DNA from: a virus
Length of the DNA: 50,094 nt
Strand: one strand, 5' to 3'
IMG/VR virus record: IMGVR_UViG_3300021368_002037
Coordinates: 1-50,094 of that record
Positions 31,901 through 43,700 of this stretch are shown in pieces. Both the position numbers and the translations under genes were made by a program. Below the pieces are notes generated by a model, which did not search any database, had not been told where the DNA came from, and saw nothing but the letters and a program-made list of their open reading frames with translations. Positions within the stretch are counted from its first letter, which is position 1, and every line of letters begins with the position of its first letter.

Positions 31901-33149
31901 CAGCGTTAGTTAAATTTATATTTGGAGAACCATATAGATTTTCAATTTTAAGGACATTTCCAATTTTTATTGGAACACTAATATTTTCCTTTGTTCTTGT
32001 AGTTCTTGGTTTCGCTACATCAATAGATGATGTTGAAATTTTATCAATTTCATATCCCCTCACATATGCTTTACCTGGAGATATTTGTAAAGTATAAAGT
32101 GAATCTGATGGAATATTTCCATTTTGTGTAGTTTGTGATTCAAAATAGATACCATTATTGGCAAGTCTATCATTTAGAGTTTCTCTAATGTCTATAGAAA
32201 ATGGTCTTACATAATAATCTCCAGATTCATCATAAGTTCTTCTTGCAAGTTCATCTTTGAAAATATTATAATCGGTCTTCTGGACCATCTTACGAACTTC
32301 ACCATTTTCTACACGAAGAAGTTCAATAAAACTGAGATCATCAGTATCATTAATTGATTTCTTACTTAAAGTGACACTAATCTTAAATCTGTCTGCACCA
32401 GGAGCAGATTCATTTGAAAATCCTTGAGCGTTATCAAATAAATCAGGATTTTGAGATGAAGCACTTACAATATCTTCATTAATTTGAAGACCAACTCTAT
32501 AACTAGGTGAATTTGAATATTGATCTAAAATAACCGTAGATTGAGCAGCCTTAACAAAGTAACCTCTAACAAAAAATACTCCTTCTGATAAGGAAGCAGA
32601 TGAACCAGTTTTTGTTGACTCAGATACAATCGCTCTGGCAAATTGACTATTTGCAGGAATAGATGTATTAGAATAATTAATAGCTCCGAGAGTAATTAAA
32701 TTCTCACCGTCCTCAAATGTTTTTGTTACTCCATCAGTACCAGAAGAATTATATTTGATATAAAGAGTATCAAATCCATCATCTGACTGTGTGCTGGTCA
32801 GTCTATTTACAACTGTTGCTTTTACACCTGAAGTTTCGCCTTGAATTTCAATATTTCCGTCAACTAATTGTTTTGTATATGAAGAAACGGGAATACCAAG
32901 AAAAGTGGAGTCAATCCTAAGAGCATAATATCTGTTATCATAGAAAATTCCACCAGGTATGACTATTGCACCTTCTTTAAAGAAATGCTGTCCAAATTTT
33001 TCAATTTGATTCTGTAAAATAGATTGAAGTGTAGTTAATTCCCTAGATTGAATAGGATATCCAGGTTTAAACAAGACCTTATTATAGTTCTTGTCCTCAT
33101 CAAAATCATCAAAATATGGAGAGACATTTAAATTAGTATTCTGGGTCAT
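25908..33149 (-). CDS. Giant DUF4815 baseplate/fibre protein (2413 aa)
   Basis: N-terminus 'LNVSPYFDDFDEDKNYNKVLFKPGYPIQSRELTTLQSILQNQIEKFGQHFFKEGAIVIPGG' is diagnostic of DUF4815 baseplate-associated proteins (roughly residues 10-600). Near 1650 there is a 'GGWYDPLAQSFLV' block followed by 'VTGGDLFFKTKDDTVPVTVQIRTMRDGSPT', another signature of large phage baseplate proteins. Later come a GGEGY repeat near 1931, an HNHGMH string near 2010, and a VNKEIISY module near 2073. It occupies the position of T4 genes 9-11, between gp8 and the fibre genes. It probably builds the outer baseplate and anchors fibres. It lies 4 bases after gp8, so it shares that gene's promoter. Confidence 0.88.
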   Translation of the reverse strand: MTQNTNLNVSPYFDDFDEDKNYNKVLFKPGYPIQSRELTTLQSILQNQIEKFGQHFFKEGAIVIPGGIFYDNRYYALRIDSTFLGIPVSSYTKQLVDGNIEIQGETSGVKATVVNRLTSTQSDDGFDTLYIKYNSSGTDGVTKTFEDGENLITLGAINYSNTSIPANSQFARAIVSESTKTGSSASLSEGVFFVRGYFVKAAQSTVILDQYSNSPSYRVGLQINEDIVSASSQNPDLFDNAQGFSNESAPGADRFKISVTLSKKSINDTDDLSFIELLRVENGEVRKMVQKTDYNIFKDELARRTYDESGDYYVRPFSIDIRETLNDRLANNGIYFESQTTQNGNIPSDSLYTLQISPGKAYVRGYEIDKISTSSIDVAKPRTTRTKENISVPIKIGNVLKIENLYGSPNINLTNAANKVTFRDQRALSAGWANGDTIGNARVYDIEQVSSPGVSTARYDFRVFDIDLYTELTVGLGVTAVDTAHVKGKYSGASGLCVNALSNATTIKLSSVSGQFQLNEPLIIQGLDAGRNVTSIRDYDISDIKSVERVGSGTTTFAANIAQTRQKKLFPEAAEFTISHTDGVTVSPGVSDFRDLVKVNDIVRYTSSSDSTSLPIFNRVTAVTQNNITIDSIPSVIGVCDGSRTSSTITTTDFDVVTGVLENAEETGKRIKLQNLNVSGINLLDSNYIVRKQISKNVTGSTFTFPISDLGDDDLFFEPFTQTNYILTWATGKKEILTANQVTISSNLKEIEITNLSQTGNSTLTVTCKRSTLKSKTKTIDRCKVFTIVNSKLNGAGIGTTTFNDGLTFSDVYGRRVQDDEIALPFPEAYRVLGVFESNDNADADLPTVTVSSQTSTFTNNVIIGEQFIGTDSGAVARVVSVSSGTKLDFVYENDRKFALNESFTLKTSGIVATISNLTIGDRNISDNFTLDDGQREDYVDLARIIRNPDALEPTRRLKIVYDVFNTDESSGTVESINSYDALDYSTEIPLVIDRRASDYIDLRPRIKPMSLTSNKSPFSYERKTFNTSSSETAVPNKTVILDYSYYLGRIDRVYLTKDGVFEIKKGEPAEYPKAPVNNSEAFEVGIIDMKPYVFNATFDCNLRMIPHKRFTMRDIGSLENRIKNLENYTTLSLLETDTKNLSIKDPNTGLDKFKSGFFVDNFRNHESHNLTGDSFFDIDMVKGECRPRSTERNFALQFETKSTIADPVNADYRWASDFEDDNITRNAQGLTLNFTEVAFVDQPLATRVENLNPFHIALYAGSIELNPATDFWIEEVILPTPDIVKVDAVFDGMASLLGVEDRENGGMAASYWNSAEQTWTGRDVLKEETVREETLSTSTSAWTESSGAGIRQVSQTTRQIEQTRLATIEETGIEQTFGFELTPGEETVSLGERVVGTEVLYNCRTRNIEVIGQRLKPNTRYYVFMENVDMTQYSTPKYLPIKMTRGAFATGDIVDTVVQQSDGANKPSIKIRLATPNHKTGPFNDADVTIQGFPSNYTSTSTTLNIDTAGLASQTRPDHLGYVEKGMVLVNTTGSAEAVVQDFPLISDEKGDLIFTLHIPDPKISSNPKFTTGLNTIRVTTSKINKADLDPGESSAESTYNATGYAQSVEEQVLSIKTAEVERKQIGTDQPVTRVVQETSTREITRTETNAGGWYDPLAQSFLVESENADGIFVTGGDLFFKTKDDTVPVTVQIRTMRDGSPTTTIVPFGQMNIDPSDVKTSEDGSVATNFKFPTPVYLQSGYEYALTLVAPTEKYFAFITRMGEEDLLLKSVYNRQPYLGSLFNSQNQSTWTPSQLEDLKFKLNKAKFVTGTPSSVILYNKELPTVTIRKDNPIVAYSKRQTVSIASTSVTFTNGNRLVQGTTTGNIFAVGGAASVLSFETTTGVGLTTGTFAGVQFDSVTGFGNSCVASVVVGAGSTIVSVTVTNGGEGYAQGDLLVANKVGATGSGVRAVVSSAPTTNKIIVDNVSDNFTSSSGAVTYLDSSDVATTLTQPTAVITDSVRDGVTMMVDHHNHGMHAATNKVDISGVLSDVAPTTLTASIGDNTSIISVADGTAFTTFEGAAVSNSNPGYILVNKEIISYKTISGNNITIDTRVVDSSLKSTHAQGANVYKYEFNGISLRKINKLHDLDPREITFNSYHIALSDTTKKFIKSKVGGGDKVQVSQNIPFEYIRPSFNTITPSGTSLSSKIKTTTGTSISGSEGSFTTLGYEQVSLNKLNRLDSPRIVASKVNEAGILSNEKSFALELLLSTNIEDVSPLIDLDTTNIIAISNLVNDVVTDFETDSRVRISGADPNAAIYETKQINLEFASNSLYVQFDGHREFEGDFRVFYKLFRKDGSDTQTYIPFNSDGSSDKLVNPNQSENAFSEYKFTAENTPQFNGFMIKVVMTSTSQAKPPRFKNFRAIALRAYE

Positions 33150-33153
33150 GTTT

Positions 33154-34692
33154 TTAGAACTCTACTACAATTTTTACTTCTTCTTTTTGTGACGAGGACC
33201 TAGTAATTGGTGCTCTATTATCAATGTAAATAATATCTCCAGAATATATTTTTATATCTGGATTTGCATAACCTGCTGTGAATCCTTGTCCCAATGAAAT
33301 AGATTTACTACCTACTGTTACTGTATTACCATTAAAACTAGCATCTGGAGATCCAGCTGGTGTCACATTGGGATTGTTATTTGCGTCAAATGAGTCAATA
33401 ACATTTGTTCCACTAAATTTATTAAGTGTAAATCCAGCACTTGGAAATGTGGAAATACCTACTGGTTGATAGTATCTTAATACTTTAGTTTCACTATTAT
33501 ATGAAGCAACATAACCCATTGCAGTTTGACCTGCTCCAACTTCTTGTACAATTCTAGAATTTATTGGATAATCTGGTGGAGTACCAGCTAATTTAATTGC
33601 ACCAAGACTAGTCGCTGTGGAACTATTTATTAAGGATCCACTAAAACCTAAAGGATTTTTTATAATACCCACTCTAGAAAAATCATTTCCAATTACATAA
33701 TCAGGATCAGCATCATATTTGGAATAAATCATTACTCTATACGAACCCAATTCACGATAGATATCAAAACCATGCCCACCTCTTGGTGGAATAGGCACTT
33801 CAAAACTAGCTTCTTGTCCAGCCCCTACAGAAGTTATTCCGTCTTTACCAGATATAAGTCTGACGAATGCTCTCGTGTAACCACTTCCCCCATTTGACAC
33901 CACAATATTATCAACTTCACCACCTTTAATTATTATTGTTGCTTCACCACCAGTCCCATCTCCTTCAATCTCTACATTATTAACTGTAAAATTACTAAGA
34001 CCACCTTTAGCATAACCGTTACCTCTGTCTAAAATAACAATAGTTTCTATATGCCCATCTTGAGCTGCATTTTTTACATCTTCTGTATCTGCATCTCCCC
34101 AAACACTAGGAACTGGAATATAGTCATCTGTAGTAAACTTTATTATTTCAGAGGGGTTAATACTAAACAGATATTTCCATGTATATCCATCAGTAGATGA
34201 TGTCTGTGGTTGAATATTTGTACCAGTTGGTTCTACAATTGATTTTTGTCCACCTGTAAATGATGGGTTCGATCCATTATTAATACAAAGATACACTCTA
34301 TATTCAGAATTCATAACATAAAATTTGGAATCATATAAAGTCTTTGCACTAGTTTGAGGTGCCTCATTGTCAATATCATAATTATTCCTATACATATCAT
34401 AGATAACTCCAGAAGTCCAATCATATCTGGGAACGACTTTTGCTACATCTTGAGATGTTATTCTCTTTAAAAAGAGCATACTATCGTGATACAGATTTTC
34501 CTGCTGAAAAGAATCCATTGGCTCTGTTGGCCAGTTACTAGCGTCACCATAATTCTCAACATCATCAAATGTTGGATTTGGGTGAGCTAAGAAACTATAA
34601 TAATTATTTGTAGTAGTACCAATTCCAGTCAAACTTTTTGTAAAAGTATCGGCATTAAGTATTCTGAATTGGTCAGTAATTATGGCAGGCAT
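33154..34692 (-). CDS. gp8: gp8 baseplate wedge protein with inserted repeats
   Basis: Wedge component linking gp7 and gp10-type proteins. 512 residues versus 334 in T4. T4-like blocks: 'DSMLFLKRITSQDVAKVVPRYDWTSGVIYDMYRNNYD', 'DGYTWKYLFSINPSEIIKFTTDDYIPVP', and the C-terminal 'SGDIIYIDNRAPITRSSSQKEEVKIVVEF' (T4 ends with a MIYMENRPPI...TEEINILFTF-like stretch). The added middle part, about residues 215-300, holds two GxGY modules (LDRGNGYAKG, VSNGGSGYTRA), followed by another 'GYVASYNSETKVLRYY' module. A perfect late promoter lies 19 bases upstream of the ATG at 34692. Confidence 0.93.
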   Translation of the reverse strand: MPAIITDQFRILNADTFTKSLTGIGTTTNNYYSFLAHPNPTFDDVENYGDASNWPTEPMDSFQQENLYHDSMLFLKRITSQDVAKVVPRYDWTSGVIYDMYRNNYDIDNEAPQTSAKTLYDSKFYVMNSEYRVYLCINNGSNPSFTGGQKSIVEPTGTNIQPQTSSTDGYTWKYLFSINPSEIIKFTTDDYIPVPSVWGDADTEDVKNAAQDGHIETIVILDRGNGYAKGGLSNFTVNNVEIEGDGTGGEATIIIKGGEVDNIVVSNGGSGYTRAFVRLISGKDGITSVGAGQEASFEVPIPPRGGHGFDIYRELGSYRVMIYSKYDADPDYVIGNDFSRVGIIKNPLGFSGSLINSSTATSLGAIKLAGTPPDYPINSRIVQEVGAGQTAMGYVASYNSETKVLRYYQPVGISTFPSAGFTLNKFSGTNVIDSFDANNNPNVTPAGSPDASFNGNTVTVGSKSISLGQGFTAGYANPDIKIYSGDIIYIDNRAPITRSSSQKEEVKIVVEF

Positions 34693-34711
34693 GTCTGTCC
34701 GATTTTTTGAT

Positions 34712-34719
34712 TATTTATA
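34712..34719 (-). promoter_or_regulatory. T4-type late promoter TATAAATA for gene 8
   Basis: A perfect TATAAATA directly after the stop codon (TAG, 34722-34720) of the gp7 homologue and 19 bases before the gene 8 ATG. This gives one of the shortest leaders in the window. Confidence 0.8.
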
Positions 34720-37700
34720 CTACGAGTATGATACTTTCATTTGGCGAGATCTAGAAACATGAGGACTGGTTTCTACACCTACTATGCCATTACTATTATT
34801 GACAGTAAATGCTTTCGCATCTGATCTATTACCAGTAATAGTTCCCCAACTATAAGTACCATGACGATTAAGAGTAGATATAAGATTACCAGTAGAGATA
34901 CCCGCAATAGAAATAACATTTGATGATACTCTAACTACAGATGATCCTATAGATGTTACTGCACTTACATGATAAACATTATCCAAGAATGTGGTACCAA
35001 CATGAACTGGATCTGCATTAGAATCATTGATAATAGATGTAGTACCACTTCCAATGTAAGTATTTCTAATAACAAAGTAGTCTCCAGTAGAGATACCCGA
35101 TCTCTCTATTTCATCTGGTTGTGTTGCAGGACTAGCATAAATGGATGCGTCTGGTTTGAGATCAAATTGAATCATTGGCGAATTTGTACCAATACCAGAT
35201 GCACTAGTAGTAATGCCAATAATATCACCCCAATCACCCTCATAGGAAACTTTTTCAATTGTTTCCGCATATGCGGTAGTTCCCAATCCAACTATACGAA
35301 CACTATTTGATATCTGTTGTAGATTATCAATCTTACTAAATGCCCATGTATCATCAACGAATATTTTAGTATCAGTAGCAGAAATTGGGGCAATAAGATT
35401 TGTTGATGGATAATATTGTAGTTCTAAACTAGGTCTAACTTTAGAAATATTTTCACCATTAATAATAGTATCTGATGTTTGCTTTGTCCAAGCAATTGGT
35501 CTCAGGAATGAAGAATCTGTAGTAATTCCTACACCATTATAAGTCTGAGTTTCAAGAGTATCAGATGCAATTAATTCATAAACAACTCTTGCATCTTGTG
35601 ACAATAACGGTTCTTGCTCTTGCAGTCTTACTTTATCACCTGGTTTGATAGTCTGATCTATATCAACAACAATAAAGTCGTCAGCAGAACCAGTATATAA
35701 GTAAATTTGTAGTTTACTTCCACCCACAGGTGCTTCTTTAAAAGTAATTCTTGTACCGCCTTTGAACTCATAATCTATATTTGGTCTTTGGAGGACATCA
35801 TTTATGAATATTAATAAATTGTTAGCAAGAACAATTCCAGAACCATCTTGTGCAACGATACTATAATATTCTTTTCCATCTCCTGTATCTCTTGTAAGTA
35901 AGAATGATTTTCTAAATCCATTAAAAAGATAACTAAAGTCATCAAGTTCAAGAAGTTGTCCAAATGTCCATCCACTAAATTTATCTTGTTTTCTACTCTT
36001 AACAGTAATCTGGAAAGTTGCCCCAACACCTACTGTTTCAAGTGGAAGAGATGGCATGGTTAATACTTCACCAATTTCATATCCTATACCAGAATCAGTC
36101 AAATCAAATTGAGTAACAGAACCACCTGTACCAACAACTACATCCATCTTTGCTCCAGAACCAGAACCACCCACTAGTGGAATATCTTTATATGGTGATG
36201 GAGCATCAATTGTAATAATTGGTGGACTTACCGTTGAGTATCCAGAACCACCATTTGTAACAGTAAGAGAAACGATTGTTCCACCAGCACCAACGGTTGC
36301 CGTTGCAGCTGCTCCAACCCCATTTCCAAGAGTGTCCGCAATAGAAACTCTTGGAGCGCTCAGATAACCACCTCCCATTGAAAGGATTCCAGTACTACCT
36401 ACTCCTACGCTAAGAGATTGAATAGTTCCACCACCACTAACTACAACACTTGCAACTGCTCTTCTTGGTACAGCAATTCCTGAACCAGGATTAGCATCAA
36501 ACTCAAGGATTCTTCCACCCTTTGGAATATCTCCATTCGCTGCAGTTCCTGTAAAATCAATAGTTTGTCCAGTACCAACTAATGAATAGTCCGATGTTAA
36601 AATACTACCAATATCACCATAGAACGGATTTTGGAAAATATTGTTGATCAAAACGATCCCAAATTCAGTACTAATTCCAGAAACTGATACGTTATTTGAT
36701 TTAAGACCGAATTTATCTGTAGAACCATCAAAAGATTCAGAGATGTCATCTATAATAGTGTTGGAGGAATAATTTAATCTATAATATGCTCTACCTGAAA
36801 ATATTGATCTTGTAGTAAGAGTTCCAATTCCTGTTGGACCATAAGGGGGATCATTGAAATATATTTTACCATGACGAATTCTATAATCACCAGAAAGTAA
36901 TGTAGTTGGAGCTCCGGCAGTATGTGCAGCAGCAACAGTACCCATTGCACCACGATTAACAGTAAGGGTGTTTGTAGATCCAACACCAACTAATTTAACT
37001 TTAATTATTTCATCATTAATTTTAACTAAAGAATTTCCAGAAACGGCAGATACACTATTCAAGGTTATTGTGGTAGATCCAATACCAACTGCAGTTGTTA
37101 ATCCAACAACAACATCTTTTCTTGCTAATGGACTCTGTATAATGTTATCAATTGCAATAATAGATCTTATTGTTGCAGCATCAGATGGAACTGCTAAACT
37201 ATGAGTATTTCCAATTCCAGAAATTGAAGTGAAACTTACTGCTGTTCCTGCTGCTGCTTCAGTTGAACCAATTGCAAGTTGGAATCTATTCTGATCTCTT
37301 CTTATAGCAAATACTTTAGTTGGTAATTGATCAGTACTACCAATACCTGCAACAGTTGTAGTTACAATTCCAATAACTGATCCAGCATTTTGAGAATCAT
37401 TAGTTGGGGAATATACCAATTCTTCTCCTGTATTAAAATTATGATCCGTAATTGTAATTATTGAATCCGAATCAATCACAGTTGATGGATTAAATGATTT
37501 ATAAAAAACAGTTTCACCATCAGTGAACATTGAAAAAGTTGTAAGACCTACAAGTTGTCCGTTGGTATTTGATGATTGTCCCGTAAATTGTGGACTAATA
37601 TCATCAATCATTAAAACTTTATTAGTTCTAGACTCGTTATAGTCTGTAAGTTCTTTAGAATCAAAAGTAATTAACTTAGATATATTGGGTAAATTGGTAT

Positions 37701-40700
37701 CTTCAGAAGCAAGATCATAGAAAAGTCTAGTGTAAACTGATGCAAAACTATTAACTTCAAGAGACAATGAAACGACAGAACTATCAGGTTTGACTGAAAC
37801 TGATTTTCCAATTCCATTAAGAACTTGCAAATCAGAAAAATTCTTATAACCAGATGTATGATTTAAAGAATTTATTGCTTCCCTCCAAGTAAGATAAGGA
37901 ACTTCACCACGTACAGCATAGGAAAACCTTTGATAATAATCACTGTCATGTATTCTCTGGGAATTTAAACTTAATTTTCCAACATCATCTTTCCAAGAAC
38001 TTAAATTTTCTACAGCGCTTCCCACAGTAAAGTCAAAGTCAAATGTAAATACTTCATTGACTGTTGCACTAAAATTACTAAGATCACCAGTAACAATGTC
38101 TTCAGATTTAAATTCTCCAGTGATATTTGTTACCTTTAATGTTTTAGATGCTGGATCCCACCCATTCTTGGATATGACTCCATCACCATTTGAAGTTGTA
38201 ATTCTTTCGCCATCGACAAATTCAATATTTTTAAATTTTGGTTCAAATGATGCTAAATCTTCAACTTTTATAACTCTACCAAAATTATTATTGACATCAT
38301 ATGTTCCTGCATCTGTTCCCAATCCTACAATTGAATAAGATACAGATTCAGTACCACCAACTGTATTGATACCAGTTACAGTAAAATATGAATAATCATA
38401 ATCACTTGAATTGTACCCATTTAACGCATTTAAAGTTTTTACATTTTCAACAAAGATTCTATCATTAACTGCGAATGGAAATTCTCCTGGTTGGAATCCA
38501 CTAACAGGGGCCCTCAAAGAAAGAGTATTAATTTTAAATGCCGAAGTTGCTCCCGTAATTAAAACACCATTTGAGTTATTTGTAGGTATAATTCTTAGAT
38601 CATCTGACAGATTACTACTAGTTTCTAATACCTCTACTTCACTGATAGAGTTTGCTTGAAGTTTCGATTTTAAAATAATTTCAGTTTTTCCAATTGCGAT
38701 GACAGATGGTGCAACAGTATAATTTTTTCCTGTAGTTGTAATTCCAACCGATTCTAAAACTAAAATATTTTTTAATGAAATTACTGCATTAGATTTTGCT
38801 GCTGGGGTAAGAGTCTTATCAATTGGAATCTCTATTCCTTGATTCTTGATTGTTACATCAACAACGCTACCTATATCATCAGATACAATATTTAAATTAG
38901 CACCAACTCCAGATGAAGTATCAATAGAAGTTACTACTGGTAACTTCTTAAAAGATTTTCCTGGATTTACTAATTTAACAGAATAGATTCCTCCAGTCTC
39001 ATTACTAGAATTTGTAGCATAAACTGCACTACTAAATCCAGAAGAATTATATAAATTAGTTTCTGGTGTCCCGACAAGTGTAAAGTTAAAAGTAGTTGAT
39101 CCGATACCAGAAATTGTATGATCTGTATTGAATATAGAATCTACAACGACTACTTCAGAATTAAAATCTACCTCACTATCAACTGCTGATGGATATGTTT
39201 TTGTATTATTCTTACTTTTTGACTCTACTCTATAATAAAAATTATGTGGAATATTATCTGTTACTTTAATTGTTATTCCATTTGTATTATTTGTAATGTC
39301 GTTTGATTTAAATTTTGACTTAAATTCTGGATCAAGATATAATTCAATAAAATAATCATTAAGACTTGAATCTGTAGTTTTGAATTCTATTGTATTTCCT
39401 TTATGGATTTTAATTCTTGGATTTACTTTATCAAAGGTTACATTATTATGTGTTGCTGAACTTCCCCAGGTCATAAAAATTACTGGATTTATAGTCGTAT
39501 CATACTTATTCTTTGCCAATCTAATACGATCAGTATCCACTTTTATCACATAATAAATTTTATTTTGTGATAATGCAGCATTTGATTCATCTGCAAGACC
39601 AGTTCCAGATGATTTAGTATAAATTACAGAATCTCCTGTGTCTAATCCATGATTTGGAATTACTATGCAACCACTTAAGGTACTAGTGTTTGATGTCACA
39701 ACAGAGGTAGGTGACTTACTTTCAGTAGTTAAAGTTCTAAGAGCATCATTAAATTTAAAATCATATGATACAGTTCTAGATGGGAGTATATCCAGAGTAA
39801 CTTGATCACTAACCTGAAGTTGATGATTTTCGAATAATTCAACAGTGGATGTTGTTTTTTTGAAACTACCTACAATATTATCTTTAATTACTTCAAAACT
39901 ATGATTAATTCCACTTACTGCTGTAAAGTAGACATATGAAGTAGTAAATCCTGCTTGTTCTGTAGAGATACCAATAAAATCATTGTTCAATTTAACACAG
40001 AAAAGTTCGTTAAATGAATCCAAATCAAATGTGGGCGTCAAACCAATATTTGGTGATATTGATATACTACCATCATTTTCAGTATATGTAAGTTTATCTC
40101 CAGTATTAAATTTATGGTTTGGAAGATATATTGATCTAGGTGGGATGGATTTTTTAATTTCTACACCACCAGAAGTACCGACCACTTTTGAAGTGCTTAC
40201 AGTTCCAATTCCGACTACTGAAGTAGCATCAAAATTCTGTTCGTATCCAAAATTATAACCTTCAGATTCGATCGGTGATATTTTAAATGAAAACTCTTTT
40301 GGATCACTAACTACTGCAGTATCAGTTGAATATCCAACACCTGAAGTTCCATTTAATTCTCTAGTAATTTTATACCTATTATTAATTGCATCAAGTTGAG
40401 TAACCAATACACTTTCATTACCGATAGAAAATACATCCCCAGGTTTAATATTTCCACTAGAAACAGGAACACTTAAACTGATAAAGGTAGAAAGTCCAGT
40501 TATACCAGTATTACCAATAGCAACAGAAAGTCTTGCACCTACAGTAGAGAATCCTACCCTCTTAATTCCTTCAAGTTCTCTAAAAGTTTTAGCTGAAGAA
40601 TTATTAGCGTCAACTACTGTTGGAATTGCATTTAATCGTACCCCAGATATTTCGACAAAATCATTATTGCTTAATCCATGTGGAACAGTGGAAATTGCAA

Positions 40701-43700
40701 CCACAGTATCATCAATTATAGAAAACTTAAGATCATTAAAAATAGTATCAGTAGAGGTAATTTTATTAATTTGTCTACCATAAATTTTTTCAACCTCTGC
40801 ATCTATTGAATCTTCATTAAAATCAATCTGTTCACCAACTTTATATCCAGTTCCAGGTTCTTTTACATCTATCCTATTAATTGTACCCGAATTTACAGAC
40901 TTAACAACAAAATTTGGATTAGAATTTTCTGCATCTTCTAAAAATGGATAATATCTGTTTGGATCACTTACTCCCAGATGCGAAACATTTCTCGTATAAT
41001 TTCCAGTATTTAAAGTATGATCTGATTGATCATTTATTGTATTATAATTGAAAGAATCAGTGGCATTGTGATGTCTTATTGTAATATATGGATATGTTGG
41101 GATTTCTTGCAAAGATGTATCTACAGTTGCAAAGTATGCGTAAGTTCCATCATCAATATACTTACCATTAAATTCATCAAGATCACCAGTATCATCGTAC
41201 ACATAATCCTGGGCGTACTGTCCATTTGCGCCAGGAGGTCTTAGTTTCGTATTGTTAATTTTATCCAGAACATAACTAGAAGTCATTGTTGATGGGCCTA
41301 CAATCCCATCTTTTTCACCATATGGACCATAAATTGGATTTCCATCATACGCAAATCCCAAAATGGGCGAAGGATTTGTTAAATCTTTCTTTAATGTATC
41401 ATCTAAATTATCACCTAAAGTTCTGCGATATGTTTTACCTGGATAGAATCCAACTATCTTATTTTGTAAAAAACTACTTTCAGATTTAATTTGAACAAGG
41501 TCTTTATTTGCTTCAGTTAATACGTGAGAGTATCTTGAGACATTGTTATAGTTCCATTTATGAATATTTGCTTTTAATTTTGCATCAATTCCTCTTGAAA
41601 TTAACTTTATTCTAGTATTATCAGTATATCCATCACCACCATCAATAATTGTAACAGAATCAACCTTATTATCAACAATATTAACTTTTAAGTCAGCTCT
41701 TACTCCATCTCCAATCACTGTTGCAATTGGTGGTACACTATAATTCTGTCCGGTACTTTCTACGAATACACTCTCAATTTTTCCATCCACTACTAATGGT
41801 TTAACGCTCGCTCCGTCTCCAATTAAAAGGTCTACATCTGGAGTTCTTTCATAATTTACAATGTCAGTTACACCATATGTATTGCCACCATCTCTAACAA
41901 AAACATTATCAATTTTACCGCTAACCCTAGGGATAGCAGTTGCATTAAAATAGTTGGGAATAATAGATGTATTTCCAATAGAAACTAATCCTTTAATGGA
42001 TACAGTAATTTCTGGATAACTGAAAGTGTGTGTACCCACTCCAACATTGCTTATATCTTCATATATTTTTCTATCGTAATTTGTAGATGAAATATCTGTA
42101 ACATTTCCTGCTGCACTGAGCAAGAATCTATCTTTATCTAATACTGTTGCTTTATACAGTGTAGAAGTACTCAATCCACCTATGGCAGTTCCATCAACAG
42201 AATATACTAAATTATCTCCACTTTTAAAATTGTGATTTTTGGCAAATATGTAATTATCGGCAAGATTTATACCAGTAAATCTCTGGAATAAATTTTTTGT
42301 ATTTCCTGGTGGATAATTTTGACTATCAATTACAACTTTTTTATTAGAAAAATCATCACTACTATTAATTACGTTAATAGCATCGATAATTTTACGTATT
42401 TTTTTCGATTTTAGTGTATGTTCTAAATTACCAAAAGCAGTAAAGTCAATCAAATTAGTTTTGGTCAAGGCTCTCTCTTCACTAGAAGCAAGAGAAATGG
42501 TATCATTATCAATTTTAGCAACAAAATAACTAGTAGTTGGAGACAGTTTACTTGTAGAAAATCCTACATTGGTACTTCCGATACCAATAGGAGTTCCTGT
42601 AGCAAGATAAACAACTTCTTCTCCATCATCAAACCTATGATCTTGCAAACTAAGTCTATTATTAGTAAGATTTACATCCAAATCAGTAAATGAAACTGAA
42701 TGAGTAAATCCTCTCATTTTAACTTCACAATTTACCTCTGTTCCATTGCCACCAGTAACAGTAGCAGTGGGGGTTTCTGCATAATTAAAACCTTTAGAAA
42801 GTACGGATATATTATCAACCTTTCCTGTTAGATTAACATAAACCTTTGCACCACTTCCATTTGAATCAGTTACACTAACATCAGGTGGAGTTAAAACATC
42901 AAAATCTGATGCATTACTTACGACATTGACATCATCAAGTTGTCCATAAAAAATTCCATCCTCAGATATTGGAGAATACAGTTCTACTCCATTTAATGTT
43001 ACGCCAACTGGCCCTTGAATTTTTTCTTGATTATTTGTAACTTGTTTTGGATTTTTATAAATTCTCTTTAAATTGTTTTGATTAACTAAAGTATTTGAAG
43101 CTAAATCTGATGGTGTTACTCGATGATCAACTCCAGCAGTAGTTCCAATTCCAGCAAGACTTGCAAATGGTCCACTGTTCAATGCATTGTTACTAATTGT
43201 TAATTTAATATTATTTGCATCAATTACATTAACATAGTAGTCTCCACTTGGAGTAGAAGATTCTCCAGATATTGCTTCATAGTATACCTTTTCACCATTT
43301 AAAAAATTATGACCAACTATGTTTATCGAATCATTAGTTGAATCTATCTTTAGTCCATTAAATGTTTTTGATCTATCAGTAGTTGATACTGACTCATAAG
43401 AGGGATAACCAGAAAATGCGACATAAGTATTTCCTTCAGAATCACTGTAGGTATTTTGAATATCTCCGATAAGATCATTATCAATAAAAGATGATTTTAC
43501 ATACTTAAGTCTTCTTTTTACCTCAAGATCATCATTAGTAGAAGGAACAGATTCTGCAGTTGCAAATGTAGTTGAATTTGCAACTGTTGTTACCTGAGCA
43601 TTAGATACTAAAACGTCTCTTGTTCTTTTGTTTACAATATCAACTCTATCGCCTACAAATAAAAAATGTTCTGCAGGAAATGTACCATATGTCTTTGTTG

